A DNA stretch of 50,421 nucleotides from Bacillota bacterium (lineage in GTDB: Bacteria; Bacillota; Clostridia; Lachnospirales; Lachnospiraceae): the NCBI GenBank assembly GCA_023424995.1, contig JAFADH010000362.1, forward strand, positions 1 to 50,421, written 5' to 3'. Below the pieces are notes generated by a model. That model was given only the letters and a program-made list of their open reading frames with translations. It did not search any database and had not been told where the DNA came from. Positions 16,383-25,191 of the stretch are shown in pieces (within the stretch, counting starts at the first letter, position 1; the number at the start of each line of letters is the position of its first letter). The position numbers and the translations under genes are program-made.

Positions 16383-17600
16383 CTAATCCCTGTGCAGTAT
16401 TTTCTCCGCTCTGGGAGCACGCAGCATACTGGCGGCGGGCATGTCCGAACCGAGCAGAGGCTGGAGATAATACTTAAAGGCGTCGGTTACATTATTCCCC
16501 TTGCTGTTGATGAAGTCATCCGGCATCAGCTTGGTCTTGCCTGCCACATTCTTAAGATTTGTCATCTTATAATCTACGGAATAATAACCGGTCCTGTTAA
16601 TGGTGATAGAACCGTCAATATTGTGCCAGATGGCAAACTGTGCCGCCTTCTCGCCGACCTCTCTGGCTTCCTGCTGGTCAACAATAGATACGCAGCCCAT
16701 GAAGGATCTCTGCAGATATCCCAGTGTGTCGGAACGAACCCGGTTAATTCCCAGCTTTGTCTTAATCTCCTGGGAGAGAAGATCACCCAGAGCGCCGGTT
16801 CCGGATAACTGGGTATTGCCGTGGGAATCCTTCTCACTCTTGATCAGCTTCGTAACAATAGGAACTCCGTCTTCGTCCTGGATACCCTCGGATACGGCTA
16901 CGATGCAGCGGCCGTATCTGTCATATGTGGATTTTACATCCTTTAAGAAGTTATCCACATTAAAATGACGTTCCGGAAGATAGATCAAATGAGGACCGTC
17001 GTCCGGATATTTCTGCGCAATGGAAGAGGCTGCAGTCAAAAAGCCCGCATTACGTCCCATAACAACGCCGATATGCACACCGGGTAATGCACGGTTATCA
17101 AGATTTAACCCGATGAAGGCCTGAGCTACGAATCTGGCTGCCGACGGATAACCGGGAGTATGGTCGTTCATCATAAGGTCATTGTCGATGGTCTTAGGAA
17201 TATGGATTGCGCGGAATTCATAACCGGAGGACTCCGCCTGTTCATTAACGATGCGGACCGTATCCGCCGAGTCATTTCCTCCGATGTAGAAGAAATATCG
17301 AACGCCATGGGCCTTGAATACATTAAAAATTTCTTTGCAATATGCGTTATCCGGCTTATCTCTGGTTGAGAAGAGCGCGGAGGACGGAGTAATCGCTACC
17401 TGCTCCAGATTATTCGTGGTTTCCTGTGTCAAGTCAATAAAATCCTCATTGATAATTCCCTGTACACCATTGATAGCCCCATACACTTTGGTGATCTGCG
17501 GAAATTTTCTGGATTCGAGCACCGCTCCTACCAGAGACTGGTTAATTACGGCAGTCGGACCTCCACCCTGTGCTACAACTACTTTACCCTCAAGTACCAT
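16383..17600 (-). CDS. pfp: pyrophosphate-dependent 6-phosphofructokinase
   Basis: This 405-residue enzyme phosphorylates fructose 6-phosphate with pyrophosphate and can run in reverse. It has the GGGPTAVIN phosphate loop, GGNDSADT (an Asp where ATP enzymes have Gly) and PKTIDND (Lys where ATP enzymes have Gly); these two changes mark the PPi-type. GRNAGFLTA and LGYLQRS are also present. PPi-dependent glycolysis is common in saccharolytic Clostridia. The ATG at 17600 follows AAGGAG by 10 bases; a TTG-type in-frame extension to 17645 is less likely. The gene is transcribed alone, and a 6-6-6 inverted repeat lies upstream (17766-17783). Confidence 0.93.
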   Translation of the reverse strand: MVLEGKVVVAQGGGPTAVINQSLVGAVLESRKFPQITKVYGAINGVQGIINEDFIDLTQETTNNLEQVAITPSSALFSTRDKPDNAYCKEIFNVFKAHGVRYFFYIGGNDSADTVRIVNEQAESSGYEFRAIHIPKTIDNDLMMNDHTPGYPSAARFVAQAFIGLNLDNRALPGVHIGVVMGRNAGFLTAASSIAQKYPDDGPHLIYLPERHFNVDNFLKDVKSTYDRYGRCIVAVSEGIQDEDGVPIVTKLIKSEKDSHGNTQLSGTGALGDLLSQEIKTKLGINRVRSDTLGYLQRSFMGCVSIVDQQEAREVGEKAAQFAIWHNIDGSITINRTGYYSVDYKMTNLKNVAGKTKLMPDDFINSKGNNVTDAFKYYLQPLLGSDMPAASMLRAPRAEKILHRD

Positions 17601-17757
17601 AAATACCTTCACTCCTTTACTTTTCGTTAGAATAAGATTTGTCAATACATACGCCGATCTTCGTCCGGTACACTATGCTGTCTTTTTCTTATGCAGTAAA
17701 TTCTGTGACTTGCTGTACCTCATGGATGTAAATAATAAGTTCTTCATGCAGGTCAAT

Positions 17758-17783
17758 ATTATGTAGTACAAGTACGATTGTAC
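17758..17783 (-). promoter_or_regulatory. possible -10 and operator upstream of phosphofructokinase
   Basis: Read on the minus strand, GTACAA and TTGTAC flank a 6-base spacer (17766-17783), just before CATAAT (17758-17763). This looks like a dyad operator overlapping a promoter. No good -35 is seen, so it is tentative. Confidence 0.2.
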
Positions 17784-17863
17784 CATAAATTAGAAGTATA
17801 TGTAAATGGGAACCTTGCAAAATATGGCCGGTATTGCTGTAATACATTAAGGACAAACGCAAA

Positions 17864-18658
17864 TCACATCCTTGCACTCATCAGGCTGCTGGAGGTATAA
17901 CGCCTTAGTCCCCGGTAGAAGGTAAAAAAGGCCAGGAGGATGAACAATGCGGCTGCACCTGTTACGATCAGCAGATTAATCATATTAAAATGCAGCATAA
18001 CCTCCAAGGGTATATATACCACTAATCCCACGGGAACGAGCGTATACAGCAGAAGACGCACCAGGCCCTTGAAGATTCCATCCGGATAGGTTGAGAAATT
18101 AATCATCATGCTGTTTAAGGAGTCCGCCAGCATATCGCCTCTAATTACCCAGAAGCTGATACTTCCGGTAATTACGGCAAATGCCGTTAAGATCAATGCG
18201 CCCATAATTGTAAAATAGGTGAACAGGATCAAATTACGTAAGCTGAAATTAAAAATACTCAATACGATATAGCCATAGAGAAGATCTCCGATGGCTGAGG
18301 TATTCGTTCCGGAGGAAATGACGCTCAGGAGGGTATTCTTTGGCTGAACCAGGAAGGAATCCAGCTTGCCGTGCATGATCAGATCAGGCAGGGAATATGC
18401 CCTCTGAAAGAAGATATGGGACAGACCGTAGGTTCCTGCCGCCAGGCCCCATAAGACCATGACATCCTTAAGCTCATAGCCTCCGATATTCTCCTTTAGT
18501 GTAAATAACAACATCCACCATATGACAAAGGTTCCGTTATTCAATATCATAAAGGTTACATTCATAAAGAAGGTTACCCGGTTGGTCATCTCCCTCATCA
18601 GATTATATTTCACGGATAATAAAAGAACTCTGATTTGATTTCTAGCCGCCGTTAACAT
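17864..18658 (-). CDS. ABC-2 type exporter permease, subunit 2
   Basis: The 264-residue membrane protein has about six hydrophobic helices, with the features of the second permease in three-gene ABC-2 exporters (DUF990/COG3694 type). An early LMREMTNRVTFFMN amphipathic segment is followed by helices and LVQPKNTLLSVI. It starts 17 bases before the end of the first permease gene, so translation is coupled. Together with the adjacent ATPase it forms a complete exporter; the cargo (drug, peptide or lipid-linked compound) cannot be told. Confidence 0.85.
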   Translation of the reverse strand: MLTAARNQIRVLLLSVKYNLMREMTNRVTFFMNVTFMILNNGTFVIWWMLLFTLKENIGGYELKDVMVLWGLAAGTYGLSHIFFQRAYSLPDLIMHGKLDSFLVQPKNTLLSVISSGTNTSAIGDLLYGYIVLSIFNFSLRNLILFTYFTIMGALILTAFAVITGSISFWVIRGDMLADSLNSMMINFSTYPDGIFKGLVRLLLYTLVPVGLVVYIPLEVMLHFNMINLLIVTGAAALFILLAFFTFYRGLRRYTSSSLMSARM

Positions 18659-19433
18659 TAAGCTTCCTCACCCCTCTCTGAAACAGTATGAATAATAAAA
18701 CCGAAGTAATAACAAGATAGATGATCTGTACACTGAGCACCTTCCCGAAGGTATCAAGGCTGAAATCAATGGCCAGCTTCGCCGGACCATAGGTTACGAC
18801 GAAGATGGGCGAAGCTTTGATAAAGGGCTGAGCCCATACCGGGAATATCTCTACCGGGAACAGCATCCCCACAACAAGGATCAGCTTGTCATAGATCCAG
18901 TGAAAGGGAATTGCATCCTCTATCCAGAAGGATAATACACTGATACACATACGGATAAATGCATTGATCATTATTCCGAGCAGTGCGGAGCTTATGACAA
19001 AGGGCAGCTGTATCCACCTGAAACCGGGGATATCCCCGACGAAGACAAAGCCGATAGTCAGGCCCGCAAGGATGAACAATGCCATGCTGATAAGAATATC
19101 CCCCAGGTACTTTGCGATAATATAAAGGATATAATGATAGGGTTTATTGATCCCGTAAGCAATGGTTCCGCTTTTAATGTCATTGGTTATCTGCCTGGTA
19201 AGGGTCCGGTTACGGGAACCGAACCACAGCATCTCCGTAAATATCACATACCAGATCATCTGCTCCACGGTATATCCGCTGATAAGATTGTTTGAATCCG
19301 TATATATGTATTTCCAAAGACAGATGAAGACGAACAGTATCATGAAGAAGGTGATAAAACCCAGTATAATGTTCATGACATACTGCAGGCTCTCGATCAA
19401 TGTGGCTTTAAAGATGAAGAGATATTTTCGCAT
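18642..19433 (-). CDS. ABC-2 type exporter permease, subunit 1
   Basis: This 263-residue protein has six or so membrane helices and resembles the COG4587-type permease: SLQYVMNIILGFITFFMIL near the start, then IWYVIFTEMLWFGSRNRTLTRQITNDIKSGTIAYGINKPYHY and a late FPVEIFPVWAQPF loop. The ATG at 19433 follows GGAAAGGCAGG by 7 bases; a TTG at 19463 is also in frame but poorly placed. The stop overlaps the start of the second permease and the ATPase gene ends 55 bases upstream, giving an operon of three. Confidence 0.85.
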   Translation of the reverse strand: MRKYLFIFKATLIESLQYVMNIILGFITFFMILFVFICLWKYIYTDSNNLISGYTVEQMIWYVIFTEMLWFGSRNRTLTRQITNDIKSGTIAYGINKPYHYILYIIAKYLGDILISMALFILAGLTIGFVFVGDIPGFRWIQLPFVISSALLGIMINAFIRMCISVLSFWIEDAIPFHWIYDKLILVVGMLFPVEIFPVWAQPFIKASPIFVVTYGPAKLAIDFSLDTFGKVLSVQIIYLVITSVLLFILFQRGVRKLNVNGG

Positions 19434-19488
19434 AGGATGACCTGCCTTTCCAGCTTTATTCAAATATGAGCTGCGATTCTATTACTTT

Positions 19489-20490
19489 CTATTGTGCCTC
19501 TTTGGCTATTCCCTGTCTGTTTTCCTTATAAATTTCGGTTATGATATTCTCCAGAGGAACATTGGAAATATTGATGTCCAGGATATTATCCGCATCGATC
19601 AGCTTAAGCGCATCACTGATATTCTTTTTAGAGGTATCGATCTCCAGCTTGACATTGTTCCCCTTGCTTTTCAGCACCGTAATCCCATCTTCATGGTCCA
19701 GGTCCGTAATCTCCCGCATCTTTACTTCGACAATCTTCTTATTAAGGTAGTGGTATTTCAAATTCTCCATGGAATCATCCATTACGATACGACCGTGATT
19801 AACGATAATAATCCGTTTGCAGAGCTTTTCTATGTCACCGATATCATGGCTGGTTAAAAAAATGGTGGTCTTATATTCCTTATTCATCTTCTTGATCAGT
19901 GTCCTTATATTCTCCTTAACCACCGGATCAAGTCCGATGGTAGGCTCGTCGAGGAACAGAATCTTCGGGCTGTGAATGAGGGAGGCCACGATCTCACAGC
20001 GGATACGCTGTCCCAGGGAAAGGCTGCGTACCGGCGTGTTGATAAACTCTTGAAGCTCAAATACCTGGGTCAGCTCATCAATCCTTGCTTCCGCCTCCCT
20101 GTCCTTTAAGTCGTAAATAGCACCGAAGAATCTGAAATTATCATAAGGCGTCAGATGCATCCAAAGCTGTTCCTTCTGGCCGAATACCGTTCCGATCCGG
20201 TAGGAAAGCTGCTTTCGCTTCACGGAAGGGTCCAGGGTCATAACCCTGGCATTCCCGTGATCCGGATATAAAATTCCTGTCAGCATCTTGATAGTTGTAC
20301 TTTTTCCGGCGCCGTTCGGTCCGATGAAAGCAAGCACCTCTCCCTCCTCCACCTGAAAGCTGATATTGTCCACAGCCTGAATACTTTTATAGGCGGGACG
20401 GATAATTGATTTCAAGCTTCCTCTCAGGCCTTTTTCCTTCTGTTTTACTTTAAAAGTTTTTGATAACCGATCCACTGTGATTGCATCCAT
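19489..20490 (-). CDS. ABC-2 exporter ATP-binding protein
   Basis: A 333-residue ATPase. Walker A is GPNGAGKSTT (about residue 55), the Q-loop is IGTVFGQKEQLW, the signature is SLSLGQRIRCE, Walker B is ILFLDEPTIGLDP and the switch His is in LTSHDIGDIEKL. The KRIIIVNHGRIVMD strand and a C-terminal regulatory domain of about 90 residues are typical of COG4586, the partner of two-subunit permeases. It energises the exporter encoded by the next two genes. The ATG at 20490 follows a GGTGG element. Confidence 0.92.
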   Translation of the reverse strand: MDAITVDRLSKTFKVKQKEKGLRGSLKSIIRPAYKSIQAVDNISFQVEEGEVLAFIGPNGAGKSTTIKMLTGILYPDHGNARVMTLDPSVKRKQLSYRIGTVFGQKEQLWMHLTPYDNFRFFGAIYDLKDREAEARIDELTQVFELQEFINTPVRSLSLGQRIRCEIVASLIHSPKILFLDEPTIGLDPVVKENIRTLIKKMNKEYKTTIFLTSHDIGDIEKLCKRIIIVNHGRIVMDDSMENLKYHYLNKKIVEVKMREITDLDHEDGITVLKSKGNNVKLEIDTSKKNISDALKLIDADNILDINISNVPLENIITEIYKENRQGIAKEAQ

Positions 20491-20573
20491 ACTTCCACCA
20501 TTCCCCTTTAATTAGTTTAATTTATGCAACAGATCAGAGCTTGTAACTGCCGAAACTGATCTTTATAACCATG

Positions 20574-20619
20574 GAAAATAAAAATGCCTTGTATAATATT
20601 GGATAATATTATGCAAGGC
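20574..20619 (-). terminator. intrinsic terminator downstream of the AlaS-type gene
   Basis: A 15-bp stem (GCCTTGTATAATATT on the plus strand, one G-U pair) with a GGAT loop is followed, on the minus strand, by ATTTTTATTTTCC. It lies about 320 bases past the AlaS-type stop codon, between it and the exporter operon. No gene was recognised in 20620-20937, which is AT-rich and featureless to the eye. Confidence 0.75.
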
Positions 20620-20937
20620 GGATATATAAGTATATAGAATGACCTTATCCGTATCTGCATAACCGCAAGAGACCTATCTGCCTGCAGCTATGAGATCCGA
20701 TAAGCCACAAGCATCAATGTCTAATTCGTTCCGGTAGATAAGAGACGGTAATAAGGTTTGCATACATCATGGTAATAATCTCCTAACATGAATTTCCGGT
20801 AAGTATAACATAAGACTCTGAAGGATGCAATAAAAATTTGACGACAAAATAAAAATAATTAAAAATCATTAATCCACATAATCTGTGAATATTTATGGGC
20901 GGAACTCTTCCGGATGCTTCTTCGGATAAAGTACATA

Positions 20938-22707
20938 TCATGTCAGAGTAGCCTTGATACGTCTTACACCGGCGGAGGAAGCCTCCTCCTTTTGTATGAT
21001 AAAATGTCCCAATTCCCTTGTGTTCGGGGCATGGGGACCCCCGCAGATCTCCCTGGAATACCCGGGAATTGTGTACACCTTAACGAATTCGCCGTATTTA
21101 CTGTCAAAGACTCCAACAGCACCTGACTGCTTTGCAGCTTCCAGGTCCATATCTTCACAAATCACATCAAGTCCCCTTGCAATGGCTTCATTCACAATTC
21201 CGGATATCCTGTCCAGTTCCTCCGGAGTTAATCTGCGGTCAAAGGAAAAATCAAAGCGCAGCCGTTCCTCCGTAATATTACTTCCTCTTTGACAGATGCT
21301 GTCCCCAAGGACCTTTCTCAAGGCTCCGTTCAACAGATGTGTTGCCGTATGCAATCTGGCGGTTTGGACAGTATGGTCTGCGAGGCCGCCCTTGAATTTG
21401 CCTTCTGCGCCTTGTCTTGACCTTTCCTGATGCTCTTTGAAATTAAGCTCAAAGCCTTCCAGATCCACATGAATACCCTGCTCTGTTGCAAGCTCCAAAG
21501 TAAATTCAATGGGAAAGCCAAAGGTGTCATACAGCCGAAAGGCCAGCCCGCCGCTGAGTAATTCACCTTCCTTCAGGTGTGAGAAATATTGTTCGGCTTT
21601 TTTTAACCCGGTATCCAGAGTCCTGTTGAATAACCGGAATTCCTTTTCTAATTGTTCGTGAATAAAATCACGGTTAATGCCTATTTCGGAATATACTTCC
21701 TGATATTGCCGTATTATTTCATCTGCCAGGATACAGAGCACATTATCGGTAAGGCCCAGTGTTCTCATAAGCCGGATTATCCTGCGGATCAGTCTTCTCA
21801 GGATATATCCCTGTTCGGTATTGGAGGGAGTGAGCTGCTTTGAATCCCCCAGGATAAAGGTCACAGCTCTTATATGCTCACATATAATCCGGTAAGCTCT
21901 TTTCGTTTCTTTGGAGTAAGGGACAGGGGATAAGGTTTTTAATAAATTCATGACAGGAATAAAAAGCTCTGTATCATATACATTGTCCCTGCCGTTCATA
22001 ATGGTCAGGATCCGCTCCAGGCCCATTCCGGTATCTATGTTTTTCTGTATCAGCGGCAGATAGGAGCCGTCTGCCGTCTTATGGTACTGCATGAACACAT
22101 TGTTCCATATCTCCACGTACTTGCCGCAATGGCAGGAGGGGCCGCAGTCATCGGAACAGGGTTCCTTGCCCATATCGTAGAAAATCTCCGTATCGGTACC
22201 GCAGGGGCCGGTGCGGCCTGCCGGTCCCCACCAGTTATCATCCCTGCCGTAATAGAATATCCGGTTATCTTTCAGTCCCTTTGCCTTCCACAGCATAGCT
22301 GATTCTTCATCCCGGGGAAAAATATCATCCCCTTCAAACACTGTCACGGCGATCCGTTCCAAAGGTATGTGCAATCTTTCAGTCAGGAACTCAAGGCTCA
22401 GAGAGATGGATTCTTCTTTAAAGTAATCCCCCAGGGACCAATTTCCAAGCATCTCGAAAAAGGTGAGGTGGGTATCGTCGCCGACTTCATCGATGTCATC
22501 GGTTCTTACGCATTTTTGTACATCCACCAGCCGTGCTCCCAGCGGGTGCTGTTCTCCCAGGAGATAAGGCACCAGGGGATGCATACCGGCAGTGGTGAAT
22601 AAGACGGTGGGGTCATTATCCGGAAGCAGGGAAGCGGAGGCGATCTCTCTGTGTCCCCTTTCCTTAAAGAAATCTACATACATTCTTCTTAATTCTTGTG
22701 CTGTCAT
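20938..22707 (-). CDS. alaS: short alanyl-tRNA synthetase-type protein lacking the C-terminal domain
   Basis: This 589-residue protein carries the class II AlaS catalytic core (about 1-250: LLPDNDPTVLFTTAGMHPLVPYLLG, VQKCVRTDDIDEVGDDTHLTFFEMLGNWSLGDYF, NIDTGMGLERI) and the editing domain (about 430-589) with the metal-binding pairs HxxxH in TATHLLNGAL and CxxxH in CGGPH. It stops at the end of editing (GVRRIKATLT). The DHHA1/C-Ala domain of the usual ~870-residue AlaS is missing, although there is no frameshift at the stop. An alanine T-box precedes it. It could be the main synthetase of a short type or a second copy. GGAG precedes the ATG by 7 bases. Confidence 0.88.
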   Translation of the reverse strand: MTAQELRRMYVDFFKERGHREIASASLLPDNDPTVLFTTAGMHPLVPYLLGEQHPLGARLVDVQKCVRTDDIDEVGDDTHLTFFEMLGNWSLGDYFKEESISLSLEFLTERLHIPLERIAVTVFEGDDIFPRDEESAMLWKAKGLKDNRIFYYGRDDNWWGPAGRTGPCGTDTEIFYDMGKEPCSDDCGPSCHCGKYVEIWNNVFMQYHKTADGSYLPLIQKNIDTGMGLERILTIMNGRDNVYDTELFIPVMNLLKTLSPVPYSKETKRAYRIICEHIRAVTFILGDSKQLTPSNTEQGYILRRLIRRIIRLMRTLGLTDNVLCILADEIIRQYQEVYSEIGINRDFIHEQLEKEFRLFNRTLDTGLKKAEQYFSHLKEGELLSGGLAFRLYDTFGFPIEFTLELATEQGIHVDLEGFELNFKEHQERSRQGAEGKFKGGLADHTVQTARLHTATHLLNGALRKVLGDSICQRGSNITEERLRFDFSFDRRLTPEELDRISGIVNEAIARGLDVICEDMDLEAAKQSGAVGVFDSKYGEFVKVYTIPGYSREICGGPHAPNTRELGHFIIQKEEASSAGVRRIKATLT

Positions 22708-22769
22708 AGCTGTTCTCCTTTCAATTTTTTGACTGTTTAAAATCTCATGGAATATAATTTCCGGGAGAT

Positions 22770-23052
22770 AAAAAAAGCCCTAAGCTGATTGCTCAGCTTA
22801 GGGCGAACTTTATGGTCCGTGTTACCACCTAATTTCAAGGATATCCTTGCTCTTGATCAGTACAGGGAATTACCCGATACTGTTCTCCTTTTAACGGCGG
22901 AGACTCCGGTGAAGCCTACTGGGATTTATCTGTTCGGTTCACGGCTCCGAGACTGCTTCGACGTTACCTTCGTAAAGATTTGCACCGCCATCTTCTCTCT
23001 GTAACTCCGTTAACGTTTACTGTTTCTCTTCCTTGCCTTTATTTATTGAATT
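22770..23052 (-). ncRNA. T-box leader, alanine specifier
   Basis: On the minus strand the leader has the conserved T-box sequence AGGTGGTAACACGGA (22816-22830), which pairs with the 3' end of uncharged tRNA. A perfect 12-bp terminator stem (22777-22788, 22793-22804, TTGC loop on the plus strand) is followed by seven U. Upstream, AACGGAG and CCGTT bases form the foot of stem I, with GGCGGTGCAA near the 5' end. The likely specifier is GCT (Ala) at 22913-22915 in the context AGTAG-GCT-TC. Uncharged tRNA-Ala should favour read-through into the AlaS-type gene. Confidence 0.93.
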
Positions 23053-23058
23053 AAATGC

Positions 23059-23087
23059 AGGATAACATGCTTTACTTCATTTGTCAA
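23059..23087 (-). promoter_or_regulatory. sigma-A promoter of the T-box/AlaS transcript
   Basis: On the minus strand TTGACA (23082-23087) and TATCCT (23059-23064) are 17 bases apart. The -35 lies in a 12-bp inverted repeat shared with the divergent promoter at 23118. Confidence 0.7.
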
Positions 23088-23117
23088 TATTTGAAGAACA
23101 CAATATTTGAAAAGATA

Positions 23118-23147
23118 TTGACAAATCCCCCTTAATCATACTATACT
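23118..23147 (+). promoter_or_regulatory. sigma-A promoter of the 40-codon gene
   Basis: TTGACA (23118-23123) and TATACT (23142-23147) are separated by 18 bases. It is back to back with the T-box promoter and may also serve the CorC/HlyC gene. Confidence 0.75.
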
Positions 23148-23181
23148 ATATTATATTTTTGAAAGGACAGGTGTACTTACA

Positions 23182-23304
23182 GTGAACGATTCTTCTAATT
23201 CTGATTCAGAGCCGCCGCCTAATCGACGATGTACGGAATTAGTTTTACTTAGAGGACATAAACAGGCAATAAAGTATATTATGCACATAGCAGAGGACAA
23301 GTGA
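23182..23304 (+). CDS. 40-residue protein with GTG start
   Basis: A GTG frame encodes a peptide beginning VNDSSNSDSEPPPNRR and ending IKYIMHIAEDK: an acidic, Ser/Asn-rich head, three Pro, and a C-terminal amphipathic helix. AGGTG lies 8 bases upstream and a near-consensus promoter is 35 bases before it; a hairpin covers its stop codon. No family is recognised. The private promoter argues that it is a real small gene or a leader ORF of the downstream CorC/HlyC gene. Confidence 0.45.
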   Translation: MNDSSNSDSEPPPNRRCTELVLLRGHKQAIKYIMHIAEDK

Positions 23305-23331
23305 TGTTGTCCTTCTTGTTGTGTGTTTTTT
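23294..23331 (+). terminator. weak hairpin terminator over the stop of the 40-codon gene
   Basis: AGGACAA and TTGTCCT form a 7-bp stem with a 6-base loop; a run of six T follows only after 11 bases. It may act as a partial terminator before the CorC/HlyC gene. From there to 23444 the sequence has an imperfect 8-bp hairpin (GTAAGGTG/CACCCTAC) and nothing else recognised. Confidence 0.4.
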
Positions 23332-23444
23332 ATTGTCTGAGTGTAAGGTGTTTCACCCTACGTCCTTTCAAATGCTTCAGCAATGCAAAGAACTGCATTA
23401 ATATCAGAAACTCAAATTAAAATATATTTTAGGAGGTTATAATT

Positions 23445-24782
23445 TTGACTGACGATCCTTTATTATGGCTGCTTTTGCTACAACTTGTTTTTATAGGCTT
23501 CAATGCAATTTTCGCTTGTGCGGAAATTGCCGTTATCACCATGAACGATAACAAGCTTGCAAAGCTTTCTGCCGCCGGGGATAAGCGAGCCTTGCGCCTT
23601 ACCAGGCTGACCGAGCAGCCCGCAGGTTTTCTTGCAACGATTCAGGTTGGTATTACTCTGGTCAATCTTTTGAGCAGTGCGGTTGCTACGGAAAACTTTT
23701 CCGACCGGTTGGTAGAGTGGTTTGTTAACATAGGGATTAATATTCCGGCAGCCATAGTCAATATTTTATCGGTGGCTATTATTACGGTTTTACTAACCTA
23801 TTTCACCGTGCTTCTTGGGGAACTGATTCCAAAACGGCTTGCCATGAAGAAGGCTGAGCAGATCGCGCTTGGCATGTCCGGGCTTATCTATTTGGTTTCA
23901 AGAATATTCACGCCGGCCGTTTGGCTTTTTACCGTATCCACCAACGGTCTGTTACGGCTAATGGGCGTTGATCCCAACAGTGAGGATGAGGAAAATGCGG
24001 AAGAGGAGATCCGTATGATACTGGACGCAGGTAAGCAAAAGGGAACCATACAGCCTGACGAACAGGATATGATTCAGAACATATTTGAGTTTGACGATAT
24101 TTCCGCAGGGGAGATCATGACCCATCGTACGGAGGTTTCACTTTTGTGGCTTGATGAGACCGATGAACAATGGGAACAGACCATCAATGAAAGCAGACAC
24201 TCCATCTATCCGGTCTGCTCCGACAGTCCGGACAATATCATTGGAGTTTTATATGCAAAAGACTACTTTAGATTAAAGAACAAAGCCCGTGACGAGGTGA
24301 TGAAAAGTACCGTACAGCCGGCCTATTTTATTCCGGAATCCGTACGCGCGGATGTGGTTTTCCGCAATATGAAAAAATCCAGGAATCACTTTGCGGTCGT
24401 CGTGGATGAATACGGCGGCATGAGCGGAATCATTACAATGAATGATCTGCTGGAACAATTGGTAGGCGATCTTGACGATGACAGCTCCATGCCGGAAGAA
24501 TCGCCGTTGATTGAGCGTATAGATTCAACGACCTGGCGCATACAGGGCTCTGCCCCGTTGGACGAGGTGGCTGAGCAGCTTTGTGTACTGCTTCCGGATG
24601 AGGAATATGACACTTTTGGCGGTTTGGTTTTTGGACTTTTAGGAACGGTACCAAGCGATGGCAGCACTCCGGAGCTTGAAGAATACGGATTGACAATAAA
24701 GGTTACAAATATTAAAGACCGCAGATTGGAAAGCTCGCTGGTTTGCCTGACAGAGGCTTCACCAAGCGGAGTTAAAGAGTAA
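23445..24782 (+). CDS. CorC/HlyC-family (CNNM-type) membrane protein
   Basis: This 445-residue protein has an N-terminal DUF21/CNNM membrane domain (about 1-190) with three or four hydrophobic helices and the AEIAVITMN and LGELIPKRLAMKKAE motifs. A CBS pair follows (about 200-335: ISAGEIMTHRTEV, VVDEYGGMSGIITMNDLLEQLVGD) and then a C-terminal CorC_HlyC domain (about 350-440, YDTFGGLVFGLLGTVP). Family members are often called hemolysins, but characterised ones are implicated in magnesium/cobalt efflux. The start is TTG, 8 bases after AGGAGG. Confidence 0.92.
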   Translation: MTDDPLLWLLLLQLVFIGFNAIFACAEIAVITMNDNKLAKLSAAGDKRALRLTRLTEQPAGFLATIQVGITLVNLLSSAVATENFSDRLVEWFVNIGINIPAAIVNILSVAIITVLLTYFTVLLGELIPKRLAMKKAEQIALGMSGLIYLVSRIFTPAVWLFTVSTNGLLRLMGVDPNSEDEENAEEEIRMILDAGKQKGTIQPDEQDMIQNIFEFDDISAGEIMTHRTEVSLLWLDETDEQWEQTINESRHSIYPVCSDSPDNIIGVLYAKDYFRLKNKARDEVMKSTVQPAYFIPESVRADVVFRNMKKSRNHFAVVVDEYGGMSGIITMNDLLEQLVGDLDDDSSMPEESPLIERIDSTTWRIQGSAPLDEVAEQLCVLLPDEEYDTFGGLVFGLLGTVPSDGSTPELEEYGLTIKVTNIKDRRLESSLVCLTEASPSGVKE

Positions 24783-25033
24783 GCACATCCTGTCGGTTAT
24801 GCTTACTGCGCGATAAACCAAGTGTATATCAACTGATTGCCGGCACCGAGGTTGCAGAAAAGAAAACCCGTATACCGGTTATAAAAGCATTTCAGGCCAG
24901 CGGATTTCATTAAGATATACATACGAAATCTTATAAAAAGATATAATCCTCAATATTCGTTTGTTGAAATATGCAAATTAAGCAAAGCAGCGATTGCCAT
25001 GCTTCCCGCTCTTTATAATAATACCATCGCCGT

Positions 25034-25063
25034 AAGCACCGGATTTTTCCGGTGCTTTTTTTA
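25034..25063 (+). terminator. intrinsic terminator of the CorC/HlyC gene
   Basis: AAGCACCGGA and its complement form a 10-bp stem with a TTTT loop, followed by a T-run. It lies 250 bases after the stop codon; the gap between contains only a short open frame (24791-24913) of doubtful meaning. Confidence 0.88.
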
Positions 25064-25110
25064 AGCTTTTAAAATCAATCAGATGGGAATGAAATAAATT
25101 TATAAAATAC

Positions 25111-25139
25111 TTGACAAATGAGAAAATATGCAGTAGTAT
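25111..25139 (+). promoter_or_regulatory. sigma-A promoter upstream of the nitrogenase-like operon leader
   Basis: TTGACA and TAGTAT are separated by 17 bases. It would transcribe the 41-codon ORF and, past the terminator at 25339, the nitrogenase-like operon. No other convincing promoter was found before the NifD-like gene. Confidence 0.65.
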
Positions 25140-25191
25140 AACTCATATCAAATTTATATGTTTACTATGAATTGTACGAAAGGAATACTAT

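Noticed and set aside
20620..20937. Possible small RNA or gene between the AlaS-type gene and its terminator
   Set aside because: AT-rich, a TTGACG-like hexamer near 20838 has no matching -10, and no frame or strong structure was found.
24791..24913. Open frame ending DKPSVYQLIAG...QASGFH after the CorC gene
   Set aside because: The composition looks protein-like, but it has no start codon or ribosome binding site and I cannot name a parent gene. It could be a gene remnant; a translated search of this interval would decide.
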